From Phytohabitans flavus (GTDB lineage Bacteria; Actinomycetota; Actinomycetes; Mycobacteriales; Micromonosporaceae), in assembly GCF_011764545.1 (NCBI RefSeq), contig NZ_AP022870.1, forward strand, positions 3,146,001 to 3,210,000: 64,000 bases of DNA. Reading direction: 5' to 3'. The notes under the pieces were generated by a model, which did no database searches, was not told the DNA's origin, and saw only the letters and a list, made by a program, of their open reading frames with translations. How positions within the stretch are numbered: the first letter of the stretch is position 1; each line of letters starts with the position of its first letter. The position numbers were made by a program, and so were the translations under genes. Of the stretch, positions 37,297-46,868 are shown piece after piece.

Positions 37297-37435
37297 TGGA
37301 GTCGGGGTCGCCTCGGCCGCGTGTCCTGGACAAAGATCCAAAACCAGGGACATTGAGCTACCGCGACGTCCGTCGTGGTCCGGACCGTCGCTCCCGCAGC
37401 CTCACCCTCCGCGGTCCACGATCGAACCCCGGCCG
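37297..37435 (+). repeat. Dispersed intergenic repeat, copy 5
   Basis: Begins 7 bases after the GntR stop, in the gene's own direction. Contains the GGAGTCGGGGT head, GGACAAAGATCC, TTGAGCTACCGCGACGTCCG, perfect GGTCCGGACC and CCTCACCCTCCGCGG. Confidence 0.85.
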
Positions 37436-38092
37436 GCATCGCGGTCCGGCGGGACAGCGACGTCGCACCCCCGAAGCCGCGCCCACCAAGGGCGTCCCCG
37501 CCCGCTAACCGCGCCGCTCGCCGAGCGCAATCGCCGAGCCGCCCGACCGGCCGTCAACAGTCCGTCCACTGTGTCCGTCCACAAAGGCAGCTGCCTTCCC
37601 GGACCATCCGCTGCGGCTCGACCCCAACTGCGCGTGGACGGCAAAGACCTCGCACCTCCGCTGTGCGCAACCAACGCCGGCCGGCCTGCCCGGCGACGAG
37701 TCCAGGCCGGGTCGCTCGCGCGCGCATGCGGTTCAGCGGATCGTGGTACTTCGCTGTTGCTCCAGCGACAGCCAAGTACCACGATCCGCTGCTGCCTGCC
37801 GACCTGCCCGGCGCTTCCTCTAGGGAAGCAGAGCGAACGCGCATTCAAGCTCGGCGCTGCCGTCCGAGGTGATCTCGCTGGTGATCGTTCGCCCGATAGC
37901 TACGCGACACGCCGGCGATGCCGCAGTTTCTTGAGTGACGATCACCAGATCCCGGCGCGAGGACAGCGGGCTCGTCGGGCTTTGGGGAGACTTGTTGCTG
38001 CCAGAGCAACCACAGGTTTCCCCAAACGCAGCCGCCGCGTGCTGCGGGCTTCGGGCCGCGGCCTCACCGCCGGGCGTGCGGGGCGGCGGTTT
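37436..38092. other. Hairpin-rich intergenic island, no gene found
   Basis: This 650-bp stretch has no ORF with sensible composition. It holds a 14-base palindrome AAGGCAGCTGCCTT (37583-37596); an 18-bp perfect stem (37734-37751 with 37774-37791; core GGATCGTGGTACTT) whose loop has its own 5-bp stem; an 11-bp stem CTGGTGATCGT/ACGATCACCAG (37878-37948); and a stem TTTGGGGA/TCCCCAAA with inner GTTGCT/AGCAAC (about 37981-38026). Parts recur at 53.8-54.0 kb. Confidence 0.7.
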
Positions 38093-38172
38093 GGGTTGTC
38101 TAGCGCGGAGGGTGAGGCCGCGGGAGCAGCGGTCTGGACCACCGCGGAGGTCGCGGTAGCTCAAGTCTCTGT
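38093..38172 (-). repeat. Dispersed intergenic repeat, copy 6 (inverted)
   Basis: Reverse-oriented core: on the minus strand TTGAGCTACCGCGACCTCCG, GGTCCAGACC, CCGCGGCCTCACCCTCCGCG. With copy 5 it brackets the hairpin island. Confidence 0.8.
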
Positions 38173-38272
38173 CGGGGAACCGCAAAGGGCGATCGCGAAG
38201 GGACCGTGCCTTCCGCACCTCGGCCTACGCCCGCGGCGGCGTCGGTGGACGTGGCCGCCGGGGCTGGGTGGG

Positions 38273-39445
38273 TCAGGCTTCGGGGGCGAAGATCATGATG
38301 CCCAGGCACATCTCGTCGCTGGTGCCTTCGCCCCACACGACGTAGCGCGACGGGAGGGTGCGCAGCTGCGGGAGTTGCTGGCGCAAGGTGGCGTCGTGGG
38401 TGCAGGTGACGCGGACCGTGTCTTCCCTGTGGACGGTGACGGGTTTGGGCAGGGTGACGAGCGCCTGGTTGTCGAAGTTGTAGCGCGGCACGTCGAGTAC
38501 CGTCCGGGCCTGCGGCGTGTCGGGGTTGATCTCGACCTTGATCGAGCGCCCCAGCATGTGCATGTGGCCGCCGGCCAGGTGGATGGTGCCGGGCCGGGTG
38601 ATCGGCTGGTCGCAGTGCTGGGTGCTGCCGGGTGCCGGCGTGCCGCCGTCGCACCTCTGGCTGAGCCACCGCGCCATCCCCGCGGACTGGCCGCCGAAAC
38701 GACGCCCGACGTCGGCGATCGCGGCCTCGCGGTCGCAGAGCGGATCGGTGGCGCCGGGTTCGCAGGGCAGTTCGACGGGCGCCATCGCCAGGGTGGTCTC
38801 CAAGCCGGTCAGTGGCGCGCCGCCGTCCGCGAGGCGCATTTCGATGCCGGACTGGTCCGCGGCCGGCCGCCCGTCCGCGACGCCGAGCAGGTTGTAGTGG
38901 ATCTGCATGACCAGCTTGCTGCCCGGTGGCATGCGGAAGCCGAAACCGTCCGGCATCAGCGTCTCGCCAGTGCCCGGCGCCCAGCTCGCCACCCAGGCGG
39001 TCTGGCCCGGCACGCCGCTGTCGCCGAAACAGGTCCAGCCCTGGCCGGGCGAACTCGCGTCGACCTGCTTGGCGTCGTCGGCCTGTTCGGCGCTGAGCCG
39101 ATAGAAGATCGCGTGGTGCAGGAGGTTGGCGTTCTGCGGCAGGAAGCGGCTACCGGTCAGGTAGGCGGCCTCGGTCAGTCCCGGGTCGACGAGGAAGCAG
39201 CGGTAGTCGTCGGTACCGCCGTTCGGCGGCGACGGGGTGTAGGGCTCGGGAAGTGCCAGGTCGACGGTCCGCTCGCCAGCGCGTAGCGGCGCGGCCGGTG
39301 CCGCCGAGGTCGTGGGGTGCGAGCCGTGCGGGCCCGCACTGGCGGCGTCCGGGATGCCGGTGGGTGGCGGCGCCGGGTCGGAAGCACACGCCGTGACGAT
39401 CAGCACCGCGAGGAGTGTCGTCGCGGCGGTACGCGGAAACCTCAT
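38273..39445 (-). CDS. Copper type II, ascorbate-dependent monooxygenase-like lipoprotein
   Basis: A 390-residue exported protein. MRFPRTAATTLLAVLIVTAC is a lipoprotein signal with the acceptor Cys at 20. The body follows the PHM/DBH copper-monooxygenase plan: a His pair in NLLHHAIFY, QIHYN, HLAGGHMHMLG with the HxH pair of the second copper site, and VTCTHDAT. ATG 39445 is chosen because GGGAGG lies 5 bases upstream. It is divergent from a TetR regulator and close to a multicopper oxidase. Substrate is unknown; such bacterial proteins are barely characterised. Confidence 0.82.
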   Translation of the reverse strand: MRFPRTAATTLLAVLIVTACASDPAPPPTGIPDAASAGPHGSHPTTSAAPAAPLRAGERTVDLALPEPYTPSPPNGGTDDYRCFLVDPGLTEAAYLTGSRFLPQNANLLHHAIFYRLSAEQADDAKQVDASSPGQGWTCFGDSGVPGQTAWVASWAPGTGETLMPDGFGFRMPPGSKLVMQIHYNLLGVADGRPAADQSGIEMRLADGGAPLTGLETTLAMAPVELPCEPGATDPLCDREAAIADVGRRFGGQSAGMARWLSQRCDGGTPAPGSTQHCDQPITRPGTIHLAGGHMHMLGRSIKVEINPDTPQARTVLDVPRYNFDNQALVTLPKPVTVHREDTVRVTCTHDATLRQQLPQLRTLPSRYVVWGEGTSDEMCLGIMIFAPEA

Positions 39446-39552
39446 CACACCTCCCATACCCCGACATCAGAACATGACTCGTTGTGAAGTGGCTGAGAAC
39501 GGGCCCCTCCGGTGCGGGGTTGGCCGGCGGGCGGGTGTGTTTCGATGAGCTG

Positions 39553-40170
39553 GTGCCTGATCGCCGACCTGCCCTGGACCGTGACGTCATCGTGCGTACC
39601 GCGCTGGCGGTGATCGACCGCGACGGGGTGGCCGGGCTGACGATGCGGAAGTTCGGCGCGGAACTCGGCGTGGACCCGATGGCGGTGTACTACTACCTGC
39701 CGGACAAGGGCGCCCTCTTCGACGCGGTGGTCGAGGCGGTGCACGACGAGGTCGGCGAGCTGCTGGTCGAGGAAGGGGCGACGTGGCAGTCGCTCGTGTG
39801 GGAGACGTTCCAGCGCACCCGGCGCGTGCTGCTGCGACATCCGCACACGATCCCGCTGGTGGGGACGCGGCCGGTGCTGTCGCCGAGGATGCTGGCGCGA
39901 GCCGACCGGCTGATCGCCGCGCTGGTGGAGGTCGGCCTCACCGCCGCGACGGCGTTGAACATCGTCGCCTGCGCCCGCTCGTACACCGTCGGATATCTGC
40001 TCGTGGAGGCCGGCGTGCCGGCGGGGCCGCCGGTGGGCGCGGGCGTGGCCGACGCGGACGTGATGGTGGCCTACCCGTCACTGGCGGCGGGCATGGCACA
40101 GGGGTACGACCCGGACCGCCAGTTTGGCATGGGCCTACGCGCCCTCCTGGACGGCTTTCCCGCCGGATAG
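39553..40170 (+). CDS. TetR/AcrR-family regulator
   Basis: A 205-residue repressor: helix-turn-helix in ALAVIDRDGVAGLTMRKFGAE and VDPMAVYYYLPDKGALFDAV, then a TetR_C-type ligand domain. A GTG at 39553 (VPDRRPALDRD) is chosen; the frame is open further upstream with other GTG codons. It is divergent from the copper monooxygenase gene and ends 1 base before the convergent multicopper oxidase stop, so it probably controls one or both. Inducer unknown. Confidence 0.85.
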   Translation: MPDRRPALDRDVIVRTALAVIDRDGVAGLTMRKFGAELGVDPMAVYYYLPDKGALFDAVVEAVHDEVGELLVEEGATWQSLVWETFQRTRRVLLRHPHTIPLVGTRPVLSPRMLARADRLIAALVEVGLTAATALNIVACARSYTVGYLLVEAGVPAGPPVGAGVADADVMVAYPSLAAGMAQGYDPDRQFGMGLRALLDGFPAG

Positions 40171-40171
40171 C

Positions 40172-41725
40172 CTAGGCGACCCGCATGGTGCCCATCATCA
40201 TCATGTCTTCGTGTTCGAGGTTGTGGCAGTGGAACACGTAGCGGCCCGGATAGTCCTGAAACGGGATGATGATCTCGGCGGGCTCGCCGGGTAGCAGGTC
40301 GATGGTGTCTTTCCAGCCGTGGTCGCTCCGGCGCGGTCCGCTGGTGCCGCGGGAGAGCACCTGGAAGTGGCTCAGGTGCAGATGGATCGGGTGGTGCAGA
40401 TCGCCGACGAGCTGCCAGATCTCCGTGGTGCCGAGCTTGGGGTCGGCGTGGACCCGGTCGGGCTGGAACGGCTCGCCGTTGACGAGCCAGCGATGCGCGC
40501 CGCCGGTGTCCCGCGACTGGAAGACCATGCGGCGGGTGCGGACCGCGTCGGTGTGGCGCAGCGTCGAGTGGTCGCCGGAGAGGCGATCGGGTACGCGGGT
40601 GCCGTCCTCGACCTTGTCGCCGACCTCGAACCGCATGACGTGTGCGGTGTTGCCGGTGCCGAAGTCGTTGGTGAGGACGACGTTCTGCCCGGGTCTCCAC
40701 CGTCCGAAGTCGACGATCACGTCCATCCGTTCGGCCGGTGCGAGGTCGACGCTGTCGTGCCTGATCGGCGACGGGAGCAGCCCGCCGTCCGAGCCGATCT
40801 GGACGAACGCCCGGTCGTCGGGCGGGGGCGGGTCGAGGCGGAGCCGGTAGCGCCGGGCGTTGGAGCCGTTGAGCAGGCGCAGGCGGTAGCGGGCGCCGTC
40901 CACTGTGGTCGTCGGCCACGGGAGGCCGTTGACCAGGATTGTGTCGCCGAGCACGCCGGCCTGGTACGGCGGGCGCACGCCAGGGTTGTCGAGCAGGTCG
41001 TCGGTGTTGCTGGGGTAGAGCAGTGTGCCGTCGTGGTCGAACGCGCGGTCGGCGATCATCAGCGGCAGGTCGCGGGCGCCTCGGGGCAGCGGGAGTGCCT
41101 GCTCCTCCTCGTCGGTCACCAGGTGGAAGCCGGCCAGGCCGCGCCACACCGCCGGGCCGGTGAAATCCATGCGATGGTCGTGGTACCAGAGCGTCGCGGC
41201 GGGCTGGTTCATCGGGTACACGTACTCGCGCCGCCCCACGGCGGTCCGGCCGCCGTTGTGTCCACTATGGTCGGCCATCGGCTCCGGCAGCAGCAGGTCC
41301 GTCGGGTACCCGTCGTGCTCGGCCGGCGTGTGACCGCCGTGCAGGTGCACCACGGTCGGCACCGGCAGCGCGTTGCGGTGGGTCACCACGACCGGCCGGC
41401 CGCGACGGCTCCGCAGGGTCGGGCCGGGAAAGATGCCCTCGTACCCCCAGATGGGCGTCGAGACCCCGCCGAGGATGTCGACCTGCCCGGGTCGCTGAGT
41501 GATCTCGAATCTGTCCACATCGGACCCTACTGGCACCGGTCGCAGCTCGGGCGGCACCGTCAGCCGCCGCGTGAACGGTGCCGGCAACGGCCGCCGGCTC
41601 TCCAGCAGCGTGCCGGTCGACGAGGAGCCACCAATGCCTCGGACGAAGGGGATGGCCAGCCCGAACGCACCAGCGGCCGCACCCACCCCCGCCAACACGC
41701 GGCGCCGGGTCACGTGCCCGCTCAT
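40172..41725 (-). CDS. Multicopper oxidase, Tat-exported
   Basis: A 517-residue three-domain oxidase. The N-terminus has a twin-arginine signal (TRRRVLAGVGAAAGAFGL). All copper-binding motifs are visible: HLHGGHT, LWYHDHRMDF, HPIHLHLSHFQ and FHCHNLEHEDMMMMG (type 1 site with axial Met). This resembles CueO/bilirubin-oxidase/CotA-like enzymes that oxidise metals or phenolics with oxygen. The start overlaps the upstream membrane protein gene by 4 bases, indicating an operon. Confidence 0.92.
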   Translation of the reverse strand: MSGHVTRRRVLAGVGAAAGAFGLAIPFVRGIGGSSSTGTLLESRRPLPAPFTRRLTVPPELRPVPVGSDVDRFEITQRPGQVDILGGVSTPIWGYEGIFPGPTLRSRRGRPVVVTHRNALPVPTVVHLHGGHTPAEHDGYPTDLLLPEPMADHSGHNGGRTAVGRREYVYPMNQPAATLWYHDHRMDFTGPAVWRGLAGFHLVTDEEEQALPLPRGARDLPLMIADRAFDHDGTLLYPSNTDDLLDNPGVRPPYQAGVLGDTILVNGLPWPTTTVDGARYRLRLLNGSNARRYRLRLDPPPPDDRAFVQIGSDGGLLPSPIRHDSVDLAPAERMDVIVDFGRWRPGQNVVLTNDFGTGNTAHVMRFEVGDKVEDGTRVPDRLSGDHSTLRHTDAVRTRRMVFQSRDTGGAHRWLVNGEPFQPDRVHADPKLGTTEIWQLVGDLHHPIHLHLSHFQVLSRGTSGPRRSDHGWKDTIDLLPGEPAEIIIPFQDYPGRYVFHCHNLEHEDMMMMGTMRVA

Positions 41726-42204
41726 CCGTCTGCCTTCGGCGAGGCCCGCCACGCCCAGATCGCCACACCCGTCGCCGCCATCACGATCGCCACCCCCAAT
41801 GGGATGTGTACGGTGAGGATCCGCGCGAAGCCGAGCTGGTTCTGCACCGTGGTCATCCCGAGCAGGCCAGCCGCGAACACCACCGGCCACCACGCGCGCC
41901 GCCCCCACAGCGGGATGGGCAGGGCCACGGCGATGCCGAGGATCAGCAGCATGTCGATGATCGCGGCGTTGTTCTGGTGGCCCAGCAGTGACGAATACGT
42001 GCCGGACAAGAACTGCCCAGCGAGGATCGACTGGAGGTAGCTCAGCCCAGCGACAAGCGTCGCGATGGCCCGGTACGGCCAGAGGAACCAGCCCACGTCC
42101 CGCCGCTTCCGCCTGACAGCGGCCGCCTGCCCAGTCAAAATGCGCCCCCGAGTGTCCCGTCCGTCCCTTTCTACAACGTAGAACGGCACCCCGAACGGCC
42201 GCAA
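41722..42204 (-). CDS. Hypothetical four-helix membrane protein
   Basis: A protein of up to 160 residues with about four hydrophobic helices (YRAIATLVAGLSYLQSILAG, IIDMLLILGIAVALPIP, WWPVVFAAGLLGMT, IPLGVAIVMAATGVAIWAW). The TTG at 42204 gives a long polar N-terminus; a GTG at about 42096 (VGWFLWPYRA) may be the true start. Translationally coupled to the multicopper oxidase, so it may anchor or supply it with electrons or copper. The family was not recognised. Confidence 0.65.
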   Translation of the reverse strand: MRPFGVPFYVVERDGRDTRGRILTGQAAAVRRKRRDVGWFLWPYRAIATLVAGLSYLQSILAGQFLSGTYSSLLGHQNNAAIIDMLLILGIAVALPIPLWGRRAWWPVVFAAGLLGMTTVQNQLGFARILTVHIPLGVAIVMAATGVAIWAWRASPKADG

Positions 42205-42272
42205 CCCCCTCGCGTTGCGCGCTCGCTCGGGTAACCGCTATAACTGGTTTCACCATCAGAGGAGGCAACGAC

Positions 42273-42662
42273 ATGGGCGTAAGGCACATCAACCCCGAGG
42301 GACTGCACCGCAGCCCCGCCTTCAGCCAGGCCGTCGTGGTCGAGCAGCCGGCGAAGACGATCTACATCGGCGGGCAGAACGGCGTCGACGCGGACGGCAA
42401 GGTCGTCGGTCCCACGGTCGGGGAGCAGGCGACGCAGGCGTTTCGAAACCTCGCGACCATCCTGGAAAGCGAGGGCGCGAGCCTGGCGAACATCGTGCAC
42501 TGGACCATCGCCGTGGTCGACGGCCACGCCTTCGACGAGGGTGTGGCCGCCTTCCAGCAGGTGTGGAACCCGGCCGACCCGCCGCCGGCCATCACGGTCC
42601 ACGTGGTGGCCGGCCTTGGCCCGGGGTTCCTCGTCGAGATCGACGCGGTCGCCGTCGTGTGA
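42273..42662 (+). CDS. Rid-family protein lacking the imine-deaminase arginine
   Basis: A 129-residue YjgF/YER057c/UK114 protein: QPAKTIYIGGQNGVDADGKVV, QATQAFRNLATILESEGAS, and the C-terminal VHVVAGLGPGFLVEIDAVAV. RidA proper has a substrate-binding Arg before this last strand (R-x-x-x-E type); here the position is GPGFLVEID, so ordinary 2-aminoacrylate deaminase activity is unlikely and it belongs to a divergent Rid group. Good AGGAGG site 6 bases before the ATG. Ends 12 bases from the convergent PepSY gene. Confidence 0.85.
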   Translation: MGVRHINPEGLHRSPAFSQAVVVEQPAKTIYIGGQNGVDADGKVVGPTVGEQATQAFRNLATILESEGASLANIVHWTIAVVDGHAFDEGVAAFQQVWNPADPPPAITVHVVAGLGPGFLVEIDAVAVV

Positions 42663-42674
42663 CGCGACTCCCTC

Positions 42675-44122
42675 TCAGACGCCCGGCCGCTTGGCGCGCC
42701 AGCGGCCCACACCACCGAGGGCCAGGTCGATCAGCAGGAACGCGGCCAGGGTGACGCCGAGTAGTGGCAGCGCCCAGCCCACCGCCACCGCGACAAGCAG
42801 CACGGCCACCGCGACCAACGGGTGGGTTTCGCGCCACGCGCCGCGGGCTGGTGGCGCGCCCACCGGCGCGGAGCGGTCGGCGCGGGTGGGGCGGCGCTGC
42901 CACCACATCCGGTACCCCACACGATCACGCACAGCAGCCCGATCGCGAGGGCGGCGAGCAGGAGCTGGTTGACGATCCCGAAGAGGAATCCCATGTGGAA
43001 CGCGACGCCCAGCTTGGACAGCTGAGCCAGCACCGGCCAGTCGGCGAACCTGGAGTGCGCGACCACCGTGCCGGTCGCCGGGTCGACGGCGGCGCGGTCC
43101 CAGCCGTACGGCCAGGCGGGATCGTCCTCGACCACGGTCCACGCCGTGCCTGGCTCGGCCGGCGGGCTCACCTCGACCTTCCCGTCCACCCCGGCCTCGC
43201 GGGCGATCAGCGTCACCCGGTCCACATCGGACACGTCGAAGTCGGCGGCCCCGCTCGCGCCGCCCTCGTGGTGGCCGCCGCCGTCGCTGGTGCCGCCACC
43301 CGTGCTCCCGCCCGGGAGCGCGGTGTCCAAAGTGGGTCTGTGCGAGTCGAACCCCTCCTGGAGGATGTCGAAGTTGCCGCCCGCGTACCGCGACCAGGTC
43401 AGCCCGGTCGCGGAGAGCGCGAGCAGCCCGATCGCCAGCCAGACACCGGTCGCCGCGTGCCACGAGCGGGTACGGCGTACGCCCACGTTCGCGGCGAGGT
43501 CGGGCAGGACGGTACGGCGGAGCTTGTCCCGGCCGGTCCACTGTCGACGCAGCCACAGGAACAGTCCACCCAGGACGACAAGCCACAGCCAGCTCGCCGC
43601 CAGCTCGGAGTAGTGCCGACCGACGACGCCGAGGTGCAGGTTGCGGTGCAGATCGTCCAGCCACGTCTGGAGCGGCGTCTCCCCGAACCACGTCGTCAGC
43701 GTGCCGCGCACCTCGTTCGTGTACGGGTCGACGTAGACGGTGTGCTGCTTCTCCCCCAGCTCGGGCAGGTTGAAGACGACCTTGGTGGTGTCGGTCGCCG
43801 TCACCGGCGGGATCACGGAGGCGAAGTCGCCCTCCGGGTGGGCGCCACGAGCGGCGGTCACCTGCTCGGCGAGCGGGCGGGCCGGTGCGGCCCCGACATC
43901 GACGCGCAGCTCGTCGGCATAGACGAGACCGTCCAACTGCGGACTGAACACGAATGCCAGCCCGGTCAGCGCCGCCACCACCAGAAACGGCGCGACAAGG
44001 ACGCCGGCGTAGAAGTGCAGCCGCAGCACCAGCGGCCCGATCGACCTACGCCGCGCCGTCGGCTTTGGTCGGGGCGGATCGGCGACCGCGGGCGGCGTCT
44101 CGGAGTTCGTGATGGTCGACAA
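42675..44122 (-). CDS. PepSY-domain membrane protein (iron/flavin-type reductase-like), frame-shifted near 42,910
   Basis: A PepSY-TM protein of about 480 residues. Helix 1 is LRLHFYAGVLVAPFLVVAAL with the conserved His; a PepSY repeat follows (FVFSPQLDGLVY to TVYVDPYTNEVRG), then WLWLVVLGGLFLWL, WHAATGVWLAIGLLAL, a His/Gly-rich linker (GGGHHEGG) and the last helices. The end (YRMWWQRRP to AKRPGV) is in another frame; one G in the gggg run near 42,910 joins them. TTG start with GGAGG 7 bases upstream. Relatives take part in siderophore-iron reduction. Confidence 0.8.
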
Positions 44123-44382
44123 GGGAGGGCCTCCAGGGGAAAGGGTCCGCAGGGGACAGCGAAATAGTCGGCCGCCACCGCGATTTGGTTCCCCGGATGC
44201 TCCATCGATGTCTCTGCATTTTTCTGGGCACGGCTCGGGAACTTCTCGGCCCTCTCGTACGACTACTTCGCGGGAGGCGTGTGTTACCGATGTCTTACGT
44301 GGTCCCGTTTGGTAGTGACGGCGTTGTCGCCCGCTGGGTGGAATTGGCACCATCGCCGATCTGCCAAGGAAGGGCATCACGC

Positions 44383-45188
44383 ATGGATTCCACCCGCTCA
44401 GACATCCGTAGACCGGGTCGCCGGACCGCGAGCCTGGTCACGGCGGTCCTCACGCTGGGCGCGACCCTGTTCCTGCCCGCGCCGGCCACCGCCGCCGTGT
44501 CACCGCCGCACGCGCCGGTGGGCCCATTTCTGCGGTCCTCCGGCCTGACGTCCCCGCAGCCCTGCTCCAGTGGCAGCCGGGTGTCGAGGAGTCTGACGCC
44601 GATCCTCGGGGTCAGCAAGGGCACTCCCGCCTACAACGCTGACCGCCCCAACCTCGCGGCGACCTTCGAGGTGGCATCGCTGGGACAGTCGTTGGTCAGC
44701 GCCACCGTTGCCTTCGACGCGTCGCTGGCCACCTATCAGGTTCCCGCAGGTGTCCTCGGCGAGGGCACCTACCAATTCCGGGTGCGGGCAGTGGACGGTG
44801 GCACGGTCTCGGAGTGGCTGCCGTGGTGCACGTTCACCGTTCAGACGGTGAACGTGCCGGCGCCGCGCGTACCCACCAGCCTTCGGGTCTCCGCCGATCC
44901 GTATGCCGGCTTCCAGTTCTGCGGCACGACGAGTGTCCCGGTCATCTCCAGCGAGGGCGGGCCGACGTTCGCGGCGAGTCCGGGTACGTACATCTCGAAC
45001 CCGAACCTGGTCGGCAGGTTCGAAATCGCCCGTCCGGGCCGGGAGTCCCTGATCCAGGTCGGAAACCTGTACGGGGTCGGCGTTCCGGCCCAGTCGTTCA
45101 CGCCGGGACGTATCAGTTCCGGGTCCGGGCCGAGGACGGGAACGCGGTATCGGCCTGGTCGCCGTGGTGTGACTTCGTCGCACAGTAG
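44383..45188 (+). CDS. Secreted protein with two fibronectin-III-like repeats, frame-shifted near 45,108
   Basis: Signal peptide: MDSTRSDIRRPGRR, hydrophobic core, cleavage near APATA (residue 38). The mature part has two copies of a domain of about 100 residues, each with a Cys near its start and a Cys in an end motif: YQFRVRAVDGG...WLPWCTF and YQFRVRAEDGN...WSPWCDF. The second end motif is in another frame, restored by one base near 45,108. AAGGAAGGG precedes the ATG. The repeats look like surface-exposed binding modules; function unknown. Confidence 0.75.
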
Positions 45189-45224
45189 ACATCGGTTCCG
45201 GTGTGTTGGCGCGGAGGCGGGCGG

Positions 45225-45395
45225 TCAGCCAGTGCGCCGCTTGCCCGTCTTCGCGTCGCCGGCATTTCGCTTAGCGCGACGAGCGGTCTCGCGCTGCTTG
45301 GAGGCCCCGAGCGTCACCTGCTCCCCCGCGGGCACCTTGCCTTGTTCGCGGGCGTCCCGCGCACGCTGGCGGCGCTGGATGTTGTCGCCTTCCAT
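45225..45395 (-). CDS. Small basic hypothetical protein
   Basis: A 56-residue, highly charged protein (MEGDNIQRRQRARDAREQGK, then ASKQRETARRAKRNAG). Low hydrophobicity and many Arg/Lys/Glu suggest a disordered nucleic-acid-associated protein; similar small ORFs are common in actinomycetes. The ATG at 45395 has GGGAG 8 bases upstream; an ATG at 45410 is an alternative. It lies alone between the convergent secreted protein and the repeat island. Confidence 0.55.
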   Translation of the reverse strand: MEGDNIQRRQRARDAREQGKVPAGEQVTLGASKQRETARRAKRNAGDAKTGKRRTG

Positions 45396-45534
45396 CTCCT
45401 TCGCTCCCATACCGCTGGGTGCCCACGCGCCGCCGCCTCAACCCTCACGTTCTTGAGACAAGGTATTTGCCCCGGTCCGCGCCAGTCGCAGGCCGTATGC
45501 TCCCGCGGGCATCGCGCAGGTCGGCGGCTCGCTA

Positions 45535-45851
45535 GCGCTCGCCGAGATCCCCGACCTCCGCTGCCGGGTCCGCGCTTCCAAGCCCAACCCCGACGGCCAG
45601 CGCCCTCCGGGCACGTGCCTGCCGTTGGACGGACCCTCCGCCCAACCGCCGAGCCAGGCCAAAGGCTGGCCGGAACGCGGACCCGGCAGCGAAGGCCGCA
45701 GTCGGCCGACCACGACCCAGGGGTGAGCTTGCCCAACCGCGAAGGGCAAGGCCGCGGGAGCAACGGTCCGGACCACGACGAACATCGCGGTAGCTCAATA
45801 TCCTTGGGTTTGGATCTTTGTCCGCGACAAAGACACCCACCGCACTCCAGA
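45535..45851 (-). repeat. Dispersed intergenic repeat, copy 7 (longest form)
   Basis: Minus orientation, starting directly at the histidine kinase stop. It has all blocks: GTCGCGGACAAAGATCC, TTGAGCTACCGCGATG, perfect GGTCCGGACC, CCGCGGCCTTGCCCTTCGCG, TTGGGCAAGCTCACCCC, GCTGCCGGGTCCGCG, then CCGGCCAGCCTTTGGCC and GGCGGTTGGGCGG, the last blocks shared with copy 9. The remaining gap to 45,400 holds no gene I can support. Confidence 0.85.
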
Positions 45852-46867
45852 CTAGGGGGCGGCGGGGAGGTGGACGACGAAGCGGCAGCCGTTGGGGATG
45901 TTGTGCGCGTCGACGCGGCCACCGTGCGCTTCGACGAGTCCGCGCACGATCGCCAGCCCGAGCCCGCCGACCGCGCCGTCGATGCCGCGCGGGGTCCGGG
46001 CGCGCTCGCCGCGGAACGCGATGTCGAACACCCGCGGCAGGTCGGCCTCGGGGATCCCCCGCAGGTGTCGGCGACGGCCAGCCAGGCGCCGTCGGTGCCG
46101 CTGCCACCGCTGACCCATACCGTGCCGTCCTCCGGGGTGTACCGCACGGCGTTGAGGAGGAGGTTGGCCACCACGCGGGTCAGCTCCGGCTCGCTGGCCC
46201 GTACCGCGGGCCAGTCCGACTCCGTCGCGACCAGCTGGATCCGGCGCGCGTCGGCGATCGGGGCGGTGGCCGCGACCGCGTCGGAGACCACGTCGCCGAG
46301 CGGCACCGTGGACGGCGAGAGCCGCAGGGCGCCGGCGTTGATGCGGGATAGCTCGAAAAGGTCGTCGACGAGCTGGGTCATGCGGTCGGTCTCCACCCGG
46401 ATTCGCCGGTGGTACTCGGCCACGCCGGCCGGATCGGATACCACCCGGTCCTCGAGGGCCTCCGCCATCGCCCGCAGTCCGGCCAGCGGGGTACGCAGGT
46501 CGTGCGAGACCCACGCGACGAGGTCGCGGCGCCCCTTCTCCAGGTGCCTCTCCCGCTCGCGGGCCTGTGCGGCCCAGACCGCGGTGGCGGCGAGCCGGCG
46601 CCCGAAGAGCCAGCCGACCGCGACGCTGACCGCCGCGCCGGCGGCCACGGTGATCAGCACCACCTGCATGTCGTGGGTGGACAGGAACATGGCTCGGGCG
46701 ATGACCACGATGCCGGCTACCACGCTGCCGACGGTCACCGCGATGAGCACCCAGATGTGCGCCATGATGGTCTGGCCGCGCAGCAGCCGTAGCGCGGCCG
46801 CCCCGAGGCCGCCGACCGCGAGCGCGCCGACCAGCGCCGCGCCGAAGATCAACAGCAGGTCGCGCAC
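45852..46867 (-). CDS. Sensor histidine kinase, frame-shifted near 46,062
   Basis: Membrane-bound kinase of about 338 residues. Two hydrophobic segments at the N-terminus (LLIFGAALVGALAVGG; HIWVLIAVTVGSVVAGIVVI) and a third near residue 75, then the H box AWVSHDLRTPLAGL and the N box ANLLLNAVRYTPEDG. The G boxes and tail (DLPRVFDIAFRGERAR, GGLGLAIVRGLVEAHGGRV) are in another frame, repaired by one G near 46,062. GTG start 1 base after the regulator stop, so co-transcribed. Stimulus unknown; the sensor region is very short, suggesting sensing in the membrane. Confidence 0.88.
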
Positions 46868-46868
46868 G

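Noticed and set aside
37734..38027. CRISPR or tandem repeat array
   Set aside because: The repeats are inverted and unequal, with no regular spacers.
37571..39286. 571-residue plus-strand ORF
   Set aside because: It starts in the hairpin island and runs antisense to the copper monooxygenase, whose copper motifs and lipoprotein signal prove the minus strand is coding.
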